64,000 nucleotides of DNA from Halohasta litchfieldiae (GCF_002788215.1 NZ_CP024845.1:1922001-1986000), one strand, 5' to 3'; shown: positions 48,354 to 58,984, numbered from the stretch's first letter. The notes: generated by a model not told the origin, from the letters alone. A program made the numbers and translations.

Positions 48354-50087
48354 CTATAGCCGCTGGCTGATCGCTGCCGCCGTCTTCGTGCCAACGCCGT
48401 CGACATCTTTCAAATCCTCCTCCGACGCGTTGCGGACGTTTTCGACGCTCCCGAACCGCCCGAGCAGTCGACGCCGCGTCTCGGGACCGACGCCCGAAAT
48501 CCCGTCGAGGGCCGTCGCAACCTCGTCGCGGAGCGTCTGATGGTACTGGACGGCGAACCGATGGGCCTCGTCGCGGACGCGCTGGCAGACGTGGAGGTGG
48601 TCGGCGTCGTTCGGCCAGTCGAAAACCCGGTCGGGGGTGACGATGAGTTCTCGCTCCTTGGCCAACGCGACTGCTGGCACGTCCCAGCCGGTCGCTTCGA
48701 GGGCGTCGAGCGCCGCGCCGAGCTGTCCCTCGCCGCCGTCAATGAGCAGAAGGTCCGGATCGGGTCGGTCATCGCGGCCCTCGACCGCCCGGCTGGCTCG
48801 CCACTCGATGAGGTCGTACATATTCGCGTAGTCGTCGTTTCGGTCGGTCAGCTTCTTCCGTCGGTAGTCGCTTTTTGCGGCGCTGCCGTCGACGAAACAG
48901 ACGTTGCTCCCGACGACCGCCTTCCCCTGTGAGTGGCTTACATCGAAGCCTTCGATGCGGGTCGGTCGACCGATTCCGAGTTCGTCGCCGAGTGTGCCGA
49001 GGGGATCGCCAGCGACCGGTCCCTGCCGGGCATTTTTCAGGGCTAAGTCGACCAGCGTCGCCTCGCGTCCGGCTCCCGGCACGCGGACGGCGACTCCCTC
49101 GGCTTCGAGCCACTCTGTGACCTCCGAATCGCTCGGTCGCTCCGACAGCAGGAGGGCGTCGGGGAACTCCCGCTCGGCGTAATACTGTGGGATAAACGCC
49201 GAAAGCAGCGCCGGGATTCGAGCGTCATCGTCCGGCGCATCGAGTGTGTGCCGCGACCGGTCGACCAGTTGGCCGTCCTCGCTGTGGAGCCGAGCAACCG
49301 TCGCCTGATCGCCCTCGACGGAGACGCCGAGGACGTCGACGGCTCGCTCCCGGCTGTGGCCCGAGACGGCCGACTCGCCACCACCGTGAAAGTTCTCGAC
49401 GGTTTTGAGCCGATCCCGGAGGTTCGCGGCCCGCTCGAAAGCCTGCCCTTCGGCGGCGGTCTCCATCTCTCGTCGGAGCGGATCGGCAAGCACGCCAGTT
49501 TCGCCCTCGAAGAATCGGACTGCGGCTTGGACGTCCTCCCGGTAGCTCTCGGGATCGATCTCGCCGGTACAGGGCGCGGTACAGAGTCCCATCTCGTAGT
49601 CCAGACAGGGCCGATCCCGACCACTATATTTGTGGTCCGAACAGCCCCGAAGCCCGTAGGTTTCGCGGATCGCCTTGACGACTGTTTCGACGCGGCCCTT
49701 GTCAGTAAAGGGGCCAAAGACGGTTGCAGCGTCGCTGGGATCTCGGGTGATTTCGATCCGCGGAATCGGATGATTTGTGAGCTGGACCAGCGGATAGGAT
49801 TTGTCGTCCTTCAGCCGGACGTTGTACCGCGGCTGGTGGCGTTTGATCAGGTTCGCTTCGAGCAGGAGCGCTTGCGTCTCTGTGTCAGTGACGGCGAACT
49901 CGATGCGGTCTGCCTGTCGGACCATTCGGCGGATGCGATTGGACCGTGGGTCGGTGTAGGATCGCACCCGCGAGCGGATGTCGACCGCCTTGCCGACGTA
50001 GAGCACCGTCTCGCCGTCGTGGAACTGGTAGACCCCCGGCTCGCTGGGGGCCGACCGGGCCTGCTCGGCGAGCGTCGAGCGCTGCAT
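48354..50087 (-). CDS. uvrC: UvrABC excision nuclease subunit C
   Basis: 577 residues. The N-terminal GIY-YIG nuclease starts [20 protein letters not shown] with Arg in SRVRSYTD; a Cys-rich patch [20 protein letters not shown] includes the family's four Cys. The UVR motif follows near residue 190, then the RNase H-like 5' nuclease ([39 protein letters not shown]) and C-terminal HhH ([20 protein letters not shown]). It makes both incisions around bulky lesions with UvrB. A TTAAAAATC box ~30 bases upstream supports ATG 50087. With uvrB at 54024 and hef nearby, this region is rich in repair genes. Confidence 0.95.
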   Translation of the reverse strand: MQRSTLAEQARSAPSEPGVYQFHDGETVLYVGKAVDIRSRVRSYTDPRSNRIRRMVRQADRIEFAVTDTETQALLLEANLIKRHQPRYNVRLKDDKSYPLVQLTNHPIPRIEITRDPSDAATVFGPFTDKGRVETVVKAIRETYGLRGCSDHKYSGRDRPCLDYEMGLCTAPCTGEIDPESYREDVQAAVRFFEGETGVLADPLRREMETAAEGQAFERAANLRDRLKTVENFHGGGESAVSGHSRERAVDVLGVSVEGDQATVARLHSEDGQLVDRSRHTLDAPDDDARIPALLSAFIPQYYAEREFPDALLLSERPSDSEVTEWLEAEGVAVRVPGAGREATLVDLALKNARQGPVAGDPLGTLGDELGIGRPTRIEGFDVSHSQGKAVVGSNVCFVDGSAAKSDYRRKKLTDRNDDYANMYDLIEWRASRAVEGRDDRPDPDLLLIDGGEGQLGAALDALEATGWDVPAVALAKERELIVTPDRVFDWPNDADHLHVCQRVRDEAHRFAVQYHQTLRDEVATALDGISGVGPETRRRLLGRFGSVENVRNASEEDLKDVDGVGTKTAAAISQRL

Positions 50088-50114
50088 TCGTCGACTGTAG
50101 GGGCGCGACGATTT

Positions 50115-51146
50115 TTAAGTTGACGAGCCGTCTTTGTCTTCCCACGAGGGCGTGATATCCGCCGGTTCGTGGCCGCGGAGGCAGACCAGATTTTCGCGGC
50201 CAAGTCGGATGCGGGTGATATCCTCGTCGTCTTCCATCGACGACAGCAGTCGACTCACTTTGGATTTCGACCAGTCGGTGGCTTCGACGATCTGTGACTG
50301 TTTGAGTCGGCCATCGTGGGTCGACAGGAGCTGTCGGACTTGTTCCTCGTCACGGACCGGGGGATCGAACGCCTGCTCGGCGGCCGGTTCAGAGGTCGTC
50401 TCAGTTTCAGTCTCGGCAGTCGACTCGTTGCCGGTCGAAACGCCGAATTTCCGGAGCCCGGTCATGAACCGCCCGGCGACCAACAGGAAGCCGAACGCGC
50501 CCGCTGTCAGCGAGCCGACGGTGATGATGGCGATCCGATAGGGGGTCGATCCGTCCCGGGGATCGGTGCCAAGCATCACTTCGACGCCATCGGTCAGCCC
50601 GTCATCGTCGGAGTCGGCGACCGCGGGATGGGTGCCAAGCCCGATCTCGCGCTCGTTTGTCAGTCCGTTTCCATCGAGATCGCCGTCTTTCTCGATAATG
50701 TGGACCGGCAACAGCACCTGCTCGCGTGGCTCACCGCTACTGCCGCGTCCGTCATAGATTTCGACGGCCAGCGTCGTTTCGCCCGAAAAATTGTCGGGCC
50801 ACTCCGACTGCGTGAGCGTGACGCTGGTCGACTCGCTGCTGTCGACGGCGGTCAACTCACAGGCCAGTGGCTCGTCGGCCGGTTCCTGATTGTCCGTATT
50901 GCCGTTGTTGTACTCCGAGAGACAGACCGTATGCATACTGTCAGTCGGTGCTGCAAACGAAACCGTCACTGAGTATGGGCTATACTGCCAGAGATATGTC
51001 GACGACTCGTCTTCGAGGGCGATACCGTCGCCGTGCTGTTCGACTGCGAGGTCGGAGTGATTTGAGCCAGCGGCGATGCCACTAAACATCGCGACACAGA
51101 TCAGCAGTCCGACCAGAACTGTGGGGAGGGCTACTCTGGAAGGCAT
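50115..51146 (-). CDS. Membrane protein with extracellular Ca-type repeats and cytoplasmic winged helix
   Basis: 343 residues. It opens with a Sec-type signal (VALPTVLVGLLICVAMFSGI). Residues ~30-150 form a beta-rich exported domain, then thrombospondin-3-like acidic repeats (DGDLDGNGLTNEREIGLGTH, DSDDDGLTDGVEVMLGTD) that usually bind calcium. A membrane helix (IITVGSLTAGAFGFLLVAG) leads to a charged linker and a C-terminal winged helix (LLSTHDGRLKQSQIVEATDW, SKSKVSRLLSSME) of the DUF7343 type. The layout suggests a one-protein sensor: outside signal, inside DNA binding. It sits 27 bases upstream of uvrC but in the same direction, so it may share a transcript's start region. Confidence 0.82.
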   Translation of the reverse strand: MPSRVALPTVLVGLLICVAMFSGIAAGSNHSDLAVEQHGDGIALEDESSTYLWQYSPYSVTVSFAAPTDSMHTVCLSEYNNGNTDNQEPADEPLACELTAVDSSESTSVTLTQSEWPDNFSGETTLAVEIYDGRGSSGEPREQVLLPVHIIEKDGDLDGNGLTNEREIGLGTHPAVADSDDDGLTDGVEVMLGTDPRDGSTPYRIAIITVGSLTAGAFGFLLVAGRFMTGLRKFGVSTGNESTAETETETTSEPAAEQAFDPPVRDEEQVRQLLSTHDGRLKQSQIVEATDWSKSKVSRLLSSMEDDEDITRIRLGRENLVCLRGHEPADITPSWEDKDGSST

Positions 51147-51516
51147 GAGTTAGGCGGGTGAGAGATGATTATGCAATGTGGTACACAGCTATTTCTCTGT
51201 GAAGGGGAAGTAGCTTGTCCCCACCCGGCCGTCATATGTTATCAGAACTGATTCTTGGCACGATAGATTAAACAACCACAATGGACAGAAAGCTGATATG
51301 GGTTGGCTATCCGTGCGGCGGCTCTTGGGATTGCTGTGGGAGGGGCCGTCGACTGCGGTGACTGATGGTGTGGCCATCGATGATACCCATCCGCCGATAG
51401 CGTGGCGACAGCAACCGACAGGCTACAGACGGGCAGACGGGAGGCACCCACACTCGTGGCCTGTGTCGCATTGTCGCAACCGATAGCCACTACCGAATGG
51501 ACGCCAAAGCCAACCC
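51147..51516. other. Gene-free stretch
   Basis: About 370 bases without a credible gene. Short frames on both strands have mixed composition and no family resemblance. The right end presumably contains the promoter of the small gene at 51517. Confidence 0.4.
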
Positions 51517-51771
51517 ATGACACGCCTGTGGCTCGTCGAGCGCAGTTACGACGACCGGGACCTCGTTTCGTTCACTTATGCAACCGTCGACGGCACCCAC
51601 CAGCTTCGCAAACAGCTGTCGATGGCCCTGCTCCGCCAACGGGGGCCGACCACCGCCGCCATTGAGGTCGACGACGAGGAACTCAGCGCAGTCGACGAGA
51701 CCAACCAAGCACAGTTCGCGGCCGAAGCCCAAAAGATGCAGTCGAAACACGATCCCGACGACGAAATATAA
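51517..51771 (+). CDS. Small conserved haloarchaeal hypothetical protein
   Basis: 84 residues: MTRLWLVERSYDDRDLVSFT, then YATVDGTHQLRKQLSMALLR and an acidic tail ending KHDPDDEI. It resembles short haloarchaeal proteins usually annotated as hypothetical, with a predicted beta-beta-alpha fold. Function unknown; isolated gene with no operon partner. Confidence 0.75.
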   Translation: MTRLWLVERSYDDRDLVSFTYATVDGTHQLRKQLSMALLRQRGPTTAAIEVDDEELSAVDETNQAQFAAEAQKMQSKHDPDDEI

Positions 51772-51846
51772 CAGTATACGCTTTCTATCAGTACCGTAGG
51801 CAGTGCCTACTTGTTTTAGCTGGGGCCTGAACAGGCTCACATTCGC

Positions 51847-52368
51847 TCAGGCAGGCAGCGAGTACCGCGAGACTGCCTCACGGTAGCGGGAATCCCAGAT
51901 TTGGAGCTGCGAGACGGTCCACGAAATCGGGTCGATCTCCCCAGCGAGGCGTTCGGCATCGGCCACCGATCCCCCGCGGGCAAGGGTGATATGTGGGGTG
52001 TAGTCGTCGCCTTCCAGTTCCGGGATGGTGCCGAACTCGTCGGTGAACCGGTCGTGAAGCCCTCGGAGTCCGGGACTGTCGACGGTCAGATAGACGACCG
52101 GTCCCGCGCCGCGGACTGGCTCGGCGAAGAAGTCGATTGCTCGGGTCTCAGCCTCGAATGCTGGCGTCCCCGTCAGCACCTGTGGCACTCGCTGTTGGAG
52201 TCGCGCTAGCTGTAGCTCGGGTTGGCTGGCCGGCAGCGTCGACTCGTCGAATCGTTTGGCGACGAGGGTTCGGTGGTCCCGTATCTGGTCGAAGTCGACG
52301 AGCCGGGGGTGGAGGTCAGCCGCCAGTTGGGCGACTGCTCCGGGGACGGGGACGTTGAGACTGAACAC
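51847..52368 (-). CDS. thpR: 2H-phosphoesterase / 2'-5' RNA ligase-like protein
   Basis: 173 residues from a GTG near 52368 (VFSLNVPVPGAVAQLAADLH); the ATG at 52428 adds an atypical 20 residues. The two HxTx motifs that define 2H phosphoesterases are HRTL (in IRDHRTLVAKRF) and HITL (in YTPHITLARGG). Members cut or join 2'-5' or cyclic phosphates in RNA. Archaeal ThpR can act as an RNA cyclic phosphodiesterase/ligase. Gene symbol by family resemblance only. Confidence 0.8.
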   Translation of the reverse strand: MFSLNVPVPGAVAQLAADLHPRLVDFDQIRDHRTLVAKRFDESTLPASQPELQLARLQQRVPQVLTGTPAFEAETRAIDFFAEPVRGAGPVVYLTVDSPGLRGLHDRFTDEFGTIPELEGDDYTPHITLARGGSVADAERLAGEIDPISWTVSQLQIWDSRYREAVSRYSLPA

Positions 52369-52475
52369 AGGGGGTGTGGGTACCCGGTGGGCAAAAACAC
52401 GCGGATCGGCCGCCGAGCCGCGCGGCAACGGCCGCAGATCGTGTCAAGGGATAGTGGTAAGTGTGGCCGGACCCA

Positions 52476-53627
52476 ATGACAGCTATGAACACGGTACTCA
52501 GTATCGGCGGTGGCTCTGCCGGGCGGATTCCGGACATCGTCTGGACGACACTTGCCGTCTTCGCGGCCGGGATTATCGGTGTGCTGCTGTTTGCAGGACT
52601 CAGCCCCACAGTCGCGGTTGGACTCCTGTTGATCGTCGTCGCTGGTGTGGCGCTCGCCAGTGCGGTCGAAATCGTCGAAGCCTACGAGAAACGGGCGCTC
52701 ACCGTCTTCGGCGAGTACCGGAAACTCCTAGAGCCGGGACTGAACCTCGTTCCTCCGTTCGTCTCTCGGACTTACACGTTCGACATGCGAACCCGAATGA
52801 TCGACGTCGACCCCCAAGAGGCAATTACCCAAGACAACTCTCCAGTGCGAGCCGACGCCGTCGTCTACTACCGAGTTATGGACGCCAAAAAGGCGTTTCT
52901 GGAGGTCGACGACTACGAAAACGCGATTTCGAACCTCGCCCAGACCACCCTGCGCGCGGTGATCGGTGATCTGGAACTCGACGACACGCTCTCGCGGCGC
53001 GATCAGATCAACGACCGCATTCGTCGGGAACTCGACGAACCGACCGACGAGTGGGGTATTCGCGTCGAGGCCGTCGAGGTCCGCGAAGTCAGCCCATCGC
53101 CGGAGGTCAAAAGCGCGATGGAGGACCAGACCTCCGCCGAGCGCCGTCGACGGGCGATGATCCTCGAAGCACAGGGCTCGCGCCGTTCTGCGGTCGAAAA
53201 GGCTCAGGGAGACAAGCAGGCCGACATCGTTCGCGCACAGGGGTCGAAACAGAGCCAGATCCTCGAAGCACAGGGTGATGCGATTTCGACCGTCCTGCGC
53301 GCCAAATCCGCCGAATCGATGGGCGAACGTGCCATCATCGAACGCGGGATGGAGAGTCTCGAACGCATCGGGCAAGGCGACTCCTCAACGTTCATCCTGC
53401 CGCAGGAACTCACCTCGCTTGTGGGTCGCTACGGCAACCACCTCACCGGCAGCGATGTGCAGAAAGACGGTCAGGAACTCGAAAGCCGCGACTTCGACGA
53501 CGAAACCCGCGAGATGCTTGGATTGGACAACATCGAAGAACTACTGACGAATCTGGATGTCGACGACCTCGCCGAAATCGGCGGCGATGGCAAGACGCTG
53601 GAAACCGAAGTCGAAACCAACGACTAA
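52476..53627 (+). CDS. SPFH/stomatin-family membrane protein
   Basis: 383 residues from ATG 52476; ATG 52485 is equally possible. Two N-terminal hydrophobic segments (IVWTTLAVFAAGIIGVLLFA, VAVGLLLIVVAGVALASAVE) are followed by the SPFH domain (RALTVFGEYRKLLEPGLNLV, VDPQEAITQDNSPVRADAVV, YYRVMDAKKAF). A coiled coil of repeated AEGS/EAQG heptads follows (ILEAQGSRRSAVEKAQGDKQ). SPFH proteins assemble as oligomers that organise membrane domains; in operons with NfeD they help proteolysis, but no nfeD is adjacent here. Its promoter lies in a short gap before thpR's 5' end. Confidence 0.9.
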   Translation: MTAMNTVLSIGGGSAGRIPDIVWTTLAVFAAGIIGVLLFAGLSPTVAVGLLLIVVAGVALASAVEIVEAYEKRALTVFGEYRKLLEPGLNLVPPFVSRTYTFDMRTRMIDVDPQEAITQDNSPVRADAVVYYRVMDAKKAFLEVDDYENAISNLAQTTLRAVIGDLELDDTLSRRDQINDRIRRELDEPTDEWGIRVEAVEVREVSPSPEVKSAMEDQTSAERRRRAMILEAQGSRRSAVEKAQGDKQADIVRAQGSKQSQILEAQGDAISTVLRAKSAESMGERAIIERGMESLERIGQGDSSTFILPQELTSLVGRYGNHLTGSDVQKDGQELESRDFDDETREMLGLDNIEELLTNLDVDDLAEIGGDGKTLETEVETND

Positions 53628-53633
53628 CGGCTG

Positions 53634-53915
53634 TTAGTCGGAGCTGCGTTCCCAGTACTGCATCCAGTCCCGGAGCGGAACCCGGACCTCGCCGACGCTC
53701 ATTGTAAGGCCGCCATCGAACCGCCAGTTGGCAGTTTCTGCGTCCTGCCGCATGCTCATCGGCACGTCGACAGAGACGTCCTCGAACTCGCATTCGAGGG
53801 CCTGATTCCGCTCGGCGGCCTCGCTGGTGAGATAGTCGATCAGGTCGAGCCAGTCGTCGACCTCCGAGGGGGCGGTGGCGAACTCCGACTGACTGTCCGA
53901 GTCAGCAGCGGTCAT
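53634..53915 (-). CDS. Hypothetical protein
   Basis: 93 residues from ATG 53913-53915, preceded by a GGGGGT ribosome site; ATG at 53927 or 53942 are alternatives. It begins MTAADSDSQSEFATAPSEVD and contains ALECEFEDVSVDVPMSMRQD and WRFDGGLTMSVGEVRVPLRD: a small beta-rich domain after a helical start. Resembles haloarchaeal short hypotheticals. It lies convergent to the SPFH gene (7 bases apart). Confidence 0.7.
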   Translation of the reverse strand: MTAADSDSQSEFATAPSEVDDWLDLIDYLTSEAAERNQALECEFEDVSVDVPMSMRQDAETANWRFDGGLTMSVGEVRVPLRDWMQYWERSSD

Positions 53916-54023
53916 ATCTACCCCCATGCGGTACTCCCTCAAAGGCGTTTCCGCTTTTTTTGGTTACTGAGAGTCGGCTCATACTGTCTACTGAAGATGG
54001 TACCGTCCCAACAACGAACCGTA

Positions 54024-56081
54024 TCAGAACTCCGGTTCGGCCTCGGGTTCGACGCCCAAATCCTCGTCAAGGTCGAACGACTGGCGGAGTTCCCTGATTC
54101 GGTCGCGGATGTCGGCAGCCAACTCGAACTCTAGATTGTTCGCAGCTTCCTGCATTCGGTCTTCGAGCTGCTCGATCTGATCGAGGGCCTCGTCATCAGT
54201 CCCGGGAGCGTCGGTCGACAGCCCACTTGTGTCGGTTTTCGACCCCGGAAGGTTGGTCTCGCTGACTGGCTTGTCAATTGTCGTCGGATCATTCCCGTGC
54301 TCGGCGTTGAACTCCTGTTGGATCTCGCGTCGACGCTGTGTTTCGTCAATCGCGGCAGCCATCGCGTCGGTCGTCTCGTCGGCATACAGGATCACTTCGC
54401 CGTTGACGTTGCGGGCTGCGCGACCCATCGTCTGGACCAGCGTGGTCTCGGAGCGGAGGAACCCCTGCTGGTCGGCATCGAGAATCGCCACGAGCGAAAC
54501 TTCCGGAATATCCAGCCCCTCTCGGAGCAGGTTGATCCCGACGAGTACGTCGATTTCGCCAAGCCGGAGACTCCGAATGAGTTCGTGGCGTTCGAGTGTG
54601 TCGGTTTCGTCGTGCATGTAAGCGACGTCGACACCCGCCTCGTCGAAGTACTCGGTCAGGTCCTCGGCCATTCGCTTTGTGAGCGTCGTTACGAGGGTTC
54701 GCTCGTCGCGGTCGATCCGGCGGTGGATTCGGTCGAGCAGATCCTCGACCTGTCCGGTCGCGGGGACGGTTTCGACCTTCGGGTCGACCAAATGGGTCGG
54801 TCGAACGATCTGTTCGACCACCTGCTCGGAGTTGTCCAACTCGTAGTCGCCGGGGGTCGCACTCACATAGAGCAGTCGCTCGGTTTTTTCCTCGAACTCC
54901 TCGAACGTCAGCGGGCGGTTGTCGTAGGCCGTCGGCAGCCGAAACCCGTTTTCGACCAGCGAATCCTTCCGGGATTTGTCGCCTGCGAACTGACCCTTGA
55001 TCTGGGGAAGAGTGACGTGAGATTCGTCGACGACACAGAGGAAATCGTCGGGGAAGTAGTCCAGCAGGGTGTAGGGAGCCTCACCCGAATCCCGATCCGA
55101 CAGATGGACCGAGTAGTTCTCGATTCCGGAGCAGTGGCCGGTTTCCTGCAACATTTCGATGTCGAAGGTTGTGCGCTCCTCGATTCGCTGGGCGGCCACG
55201 AGGTCGCCCTGTCGCTCGAAGTAGTTTACTCGCTCTTCCATCAGGCCCTCGATCTCGGCGATGGCCTCTTCGAGGGTGTTGTCGGGGATCGAGTAGTGTT
55301 CCGCGGGGTGAATGAGAACAGCGGGTTCGGTAGAGACGACTTCGCCAGCGAGTGGGTCGACTTTGAGCAGGCGGTCGATTTCGTCGCCCCAGAACTCGAC
55401 CCGTACCGCATACCGACCGTACATCGGGAAGATTTCGACGGTGTCGCCGCGGACCCGAAATGTCCCCTGTGAGAAGTCGACGTCGTTGCGCTCGTAGTTG
55501 AGGTCGACCAATCGAGCAAGGAGGTCGTCACGGTCCATCTGCTGGTCGACGCTCAGTTCGAGCGAGAGATCACGGTATGTGGCCGGATCACCCAGCCCAT
55601 AAATTGCAGATACCGAGGCGACGACGATCACGTCGTCCCGTGTCAGCAGCGACCGCGTGGCTGAGTGGCGGAGTCGCTCGATCTCCTCGTTAATCGACAT
55701 ATCCTTGTCGATGTAGGTATCGGTCTGTTCGACGTAGGCCTCGGGCTGGTAGTAGTCGTAGTACGAAACGAAGTATTCGACAGCGTTGTTCGGGAACAGA
55801 TTTTTGAATTCTTCGTAGAGTTGGGCCGCCAGCGTCTTGTTGTGGGCTAACACGAGCGTCGGCGTGTCGAGTCCTTCGACGACCCACGAGACCGTGTTCG
55901 TCTTTCCGGAGCCGGTGACGCCAAGCAGTGTCTGTTCGTCCATCCCGGACTGGTAGCCCGAGACTAACTGTTCGATAGCCTCCGGCTGATCGCCCGCCGG
56001 ATCGAACGGCGCGTCGACCGCAAACGGCTGGTCGTCGCCCGGACGGTCCGGCTGGAGGGGTCCAGACTGCGTATCGCTCAT
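54024..56081 (-). CDS. uvrB: UvrABC excision nuclease subunit B
   Basis: 685 residues, full length. Walker [11 protein letters not shown] (~54-63), the beta-hairpin that clamps damaged DNA ([20 protein letters not shown]), DESH box CVVDESHVT (~353), helicase motifs [13 protein letters not shown] and QTMGRAARN, and the C-terminal UVR motif ([20 protein letters not shown]) that binds UvrC. Receives damage from UvrA and loads UvrC; uvrC is at 48354 in the same window. A mid-length acidic insertion before the UVR motif is typical of haloarchaea. Confidence 0.96.
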   Translation of the reverse strand: MSDTQSGPLQPDRPGDDQPFAVDAPFDPAGDQPEAIEQLVSGYQSGMDEQTLLGVTGSGKTNTVSWVVEGLDTPTLVLAHNKTLAAQLYEEFKNLFPNNAVEYFVSYYDYYQPEAYVEQTDTYIDKDMSINEEIERLRHSATRSLLTRDDVIVVASVSAIYGLGDPATYRDLSLELSVDQQMDRDDLLARLVDLNYERNDVDFSQGTFRVRGDTVEIFPMYGRYAVRVEFWGDEIDRLLKVDPLAGEVVSTEPAVLIHPAEHYSIPDNTLEEAIAEIEGLMEERVNYFERQGDLVAAQRIEERTTFDIEMLQETGHCSGIENYSVHLSDRDSGEAPYTLLDYFPDDFLCVVDESHVTLPQIKGQFAGDKSRKDSLVENGFRLPTAYDNRPLTFEEFEEKTERLLYVSATPGDYELDNSEQVVEQIVRPTHLVDPKVETVPATGQVEDLLDRIHRRIDRDERTLVTTLTKRMAEDLTEYFDEAGVDVAYMHDETDTLERHELIRSLRLGEIDVLVGINLLREGLDIPEVSLVAILDADQQGFLRSETTLVQTMGRAARNVNGEVILYADETTDAMAAAIDETQRRREIQQEFNAEHGNDPTTIDKPVSETNLPGSKTDTSGLSTDAPGTDDEALDQIEQLEDRMQEAANNLEFELAADIRDRIRELRQSFDLDEDLGVEPEAEPEF

Positions 56082-56178
56082 TGGCAGTGCTTAGAGATGC
56101 GCGTACTTTACGGGCCCGGTGGGGGGTGCTGAGAGACAAACCCCGGAAATTACTATCCAGCAACACGACCGGTCGACT

Positions 56179-57831
56179 GTGAACGTAGGAACCTCCATCA
56201 GATCCGGTGTTCGTGTGCTCACCGAGCGCCCAGCGAGCGTGTTGCCCGTCTACCTGCTCGTCGTTGGGATCTCCGCCGTGACACGGGTGCCGGTACTCGT
56301 CGGACTGGCAGCCATCATCGGGCTCCTCGCTGCCGATGGTCGGTTAGATACCCTTTTTACGGAGCTTCAGGCGGCTGATCTCGAACAGTTGAGCGAAACC
56401 CCACAGTCAGAACTCGGGCCCGAGGCACTGTCCCCGGCACTCGAAGCCGCCGTTCTCGATCTTTTTTCGCCGGAGATCGTCGCCCTGTTCGTTGGAGCAG
56501 TGGGTACAGCGATTGTCGTTAGCATCCTCGCCAACGGTTTCGGTAACGCCGCGGCGATCAACGGTATCTACGGCTGCCTGTACGGCACAGATGGGGTCCG
56601 AGACGCCGTCGACGGTGTTGGTCGCGACTGGAAGCCGTTTGTCGGCATCGCGCTTGCACAGGTCGGGATTCTCCTTCTCGGCGCGGTCCCGCTCGCAATC
56701 GGCGCGGGCCTGTTTTCGGTGTCGCCGGTTGCCGGCACCGCGGCCACCCTCGTCGGCGGACTGCTCTCGGTAGCTATCATCATTGTTGGCCTGCTGTTAC
56801 TCGCGTTTGCTGGCCAAGCGGTCGTCGTCGACGGCGTCGGTTTCGGGGGCGCGCTCCGCCGGAGTGCCGGCTTCCCGTTCCGACAGCCGATCCCGTTTGT
56901 CGCCTACATTCTGGTCACTCTCGGCGTCTTCGGCGCACTCAGCGTTCTCGGTGGGCTGTTCGGCGCCCTCGGTGTCTCACAACTCACGGGGATTCTCAGC
57001 CCGCTTGTCGCCATCCCGTTCGTGGATGCGTTCAAAACTGCCCTGTACGCGGACCGTCCCTTCTCGCCCCGGGCGGTCGACCAACACCAGTCGTCGCCCA
57101 CCGAGACACAGGTGACCGATGGCGGCGACCAACGAACTGTCGACGACATGCAGACCGCGACAGACGACGAAACCGCGGCAGACCATGAGGAAACCGCGGT
57201 CGACGACCAGTCCCCGGCCGCAGACAAGCCGCCGTATCGCCAGCGATTCGTCGGCGCGTTTCGGGACGGACTGGCCGCCCTCGGTGGTTTTGTCCGCGGT
57301 CATCCTGTGCCGATCTTGGCTGCCGCAGCGGTGTTCGGGCTGGCCGCAGTCGGTGGCTGGCAGCTCACCGCCCAGTACGCCTTGGATCTCCCACCGGGTG
57401 GCGATGTCGGCGAGATCTTCGGGACGTTCCCGCTGGCGGTGTTCGTGATGCTCGCCGCCAACAACTGGCTCGTCTCGGCGACCGCCATCTACGGCGGGAT
57501 CGCTCTCGGCGTGCCGACCGCCGTCGACATGCTGCTCAACGGCTTCATCGTCGGTGCGGTGTACGGCGTGGTTGAGCCACTGACGTTTGCTGCACTTGTC
57601 GCCCCGCATGGTGTGATCGAACTCCCGGCGATCATCATCGCTGGGGGGTTGGGGTTCCATCTCGCCGTGACTGTGGCTGGCGTCTTTCGGGGCACGCGCA
57701 CGTCGACCGAACTGGCCGACGTGCTCCGACTCGCCTACCGTGTGCTGTTGGGGCTGGCAGTTGTTCTCGTAATCGCGTCGTTCATCGAGGCGTTTCTGAC
57801 GCCCGCGATTGCGGAACTGGTTCTTCAGTAA
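56179..57831 (+). CDS. Membrane protein with C-terminal SpoIIM (DUF95) domain
   Basis: About 550 residues from GTG 56179; an AAATTACTAT box ~27 bases upstream supports this over ATG 56119. The N-terminal half has about seven hydrophobic helices (ASVLPVYLLVVGISAVTRVP ... ATLVGGLLSVAIIIVGLLLL). An acidic linker of ~70 residues (TDDETAADHEETAVDDQSPA) leads to a SpoIIM/DUF95 domain with GIALGVPTAVDMLLNGFIVG and APHGVIELPAIIIAGGLGFH. DUF95 proteins are integral membrane proteins of unclear role, perhaps membrane remodelling. Two separate membrane domains in one chain is notable. Confidence 0.82.
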   Translation: MNVGTSIRSGVRVLTERPASVLPVYLLVVGISAVTRVPVLVGLAAIIGLLAADGRLDTLFTELQAADLEQLSETPQSELGPEALSPALEAAVLDLFSPEIVALFVGAVGTAIVVSILANGFGNAAAINGIYGCLYGTDGVRDAVDGVGRDWKPFVGIALAQVGILLLGAVPLAIGAGLFSVSPVAGTAATLVGGLLSVAIIIVGLLLLAFAGQAVVVDGVGFGGALRRSAGFPFRQPIPFVAYILVTLGVFGALSVLGGLFGALGVSQLTGILSPLVAIPFVDAFKTALYADRPFSPRAVDQHQSSPTETQVTDGGDQRTVDDMQTATDDETAADHEETAVDDQSPAADKPPYRQRFVGAFRDGLAALGGFVRGHPVPILAAAAVFGLAAVGGWQLTAQYALDLPPGGDVGEIFGTFPLAVFVMLAANNWLVSATAIYGGIALGVPTAVDMLLNGFIVGAVYGVVEPLTFAALVAPHGVIELPAIIIAGGLGFHLAVTVAGVFRGTRTSTELADVLRLAYRVLLGLAVVLVIASFIEAFLTPAIAELVLQ

Positions 57832-57846
57832 CTCTCTTTTTGCCCC

Positions 57847-58899
57847 TCAGTCGTCATCTGTCGGTTCCGTCATCGACTGGCCGCTCTCGGTCGACTCCTC
57901 GGTTGTGAGCGTCTCGATTTCTGTCTCGAACTCTTGGGAGACGAGCCCGGCCGACTCCACCAGCAGGGCGACGACGAGCGGGCCGATGATGATGCCGATT
58001 GCGCCGAGGCTCAGCAGGCCACCGACGAAGCCGATGAAGTAGAGACTGCCGTCGAGATCCGCCGTGCGGCTGGCGATCCGGGGGCGGATCAGGAGATCCG
58101 GGAGCCACGCGATGAGTGTGCCGCCGATGACTGCGACCAGCAGCCCGCCGATCAGATCACCAGCAAGCAGGTGGCCACCGGCGAGCACGGCGATGAGCAG
58201 ACTCGGACCCGCAATCGGGATGAACTGGAGTACCCCCGCGGTGGTGGCCAGAATGATGGGTTCCTCGTAGCCGAACAGCACGAAGACGGGCAGGGCGATC
58301 AGGAACGTGCCGAGGGCAGTCGTCACCTGCAGCACGTAGAGCGCGAACAGCGTCTTGTGGGCCCGCGTGTGGAGCGCCTCGACGATGTCACGGTAGTTCG
58401 GCGGAACAACGGCGATAGTTGCGGTTCGAATGTCGCTTTGATTGTGGACCAGCGAGAACACCAACAGCACGAACAGCGTCAGTTTGACCAGCAACACCGG
58501 CAGCGCAGCCGCCACCGCCCGCGCGAACGCTGTCAGTTCCCGTGTGACGAGCGAAATCGCGTCGGCGACGACCAGTTCGTAGGTAAATCCGCCGACGCCG
58601 AGCGGGATCGATTCGGGGAGTCCACGGATGAGCGCGGTCACTTCCGTAAACCGAATAATAAGGAGATAGACGAGGGGACCGAACAGCGCGACAACGCCGC
58701 CGACGGCGATTCCGGTCACCGCCACCGTTGCAGCGAGCCGCGAAAGCCCACGTCGACGAAGCCACTGCCGGAGCGGAACCAACAGATAGGCGACCGAGAT
58801 CGCGAGAAACACCGTTCCCAGCACCTCGAAGAGGATGACGGCCGCAACGGTGGCAATCGCAGCCAACACGCCTCCGAGCACGTAGGGTCGACGGTCCAT
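57847..58899 (-). CDS. AI-2E family transporter
   Basis: 350 residues with about eight membrane helices in the arrangement of the AI-2E/PerM family: VLGGVLAAIATVAAVILFEV near the start, a soluble region after the third helix, LIGGLLVAVIGGTLIAWLPD and LLSLGAIGIIIGPLVVALLV toward the end. The C-terminus is short and acidic. Members export varied small molecules or act as sodium-coupled antiporters, so the substrate cannot be assigned. A TTTTGTGG box about 27 bases before ATG 58899 fits a leaderless start. Confidence 0.88.
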   Translation of the reverse strand: MDRRPYVLGGVLAAIATVAAVILFEVLGTVFLAISVAYLLVPLRQWLRRRGLSRLAATVAVTGIAVGGVVALFGPLVYLLIIRFTEVTALIRGLPESIPLGVGGFTYELVVADAISLVTRELTAFARAVAAALPVLLVKLTLFVLLVFSLVHNQSDIRTATIAVVPPNYRDIVEALHTRAHKTLFALYVLQVTTALGTFLIALPVFVLFGYEEPIILATTAGVLQFIPIAGPSLLIAVLAGGHLLAGDLIGGLLVAVIGGTLIAWLPDLLIRPRIASRTADLDGSLYFIGFVGGLLSLGAIGIIIGPLVVALLVESAGLVSQEFETEIETLTTEESTESGQSMTEPTDDD

Positions 58900-58984
58900 A
58901 CTCTGTCACTGCAACGGGTCCACAAAACAGTTCGGCATCCGACGGGTCAGTGTGTCGGACCGATGCTCCTCGGCGACCTCCGTC

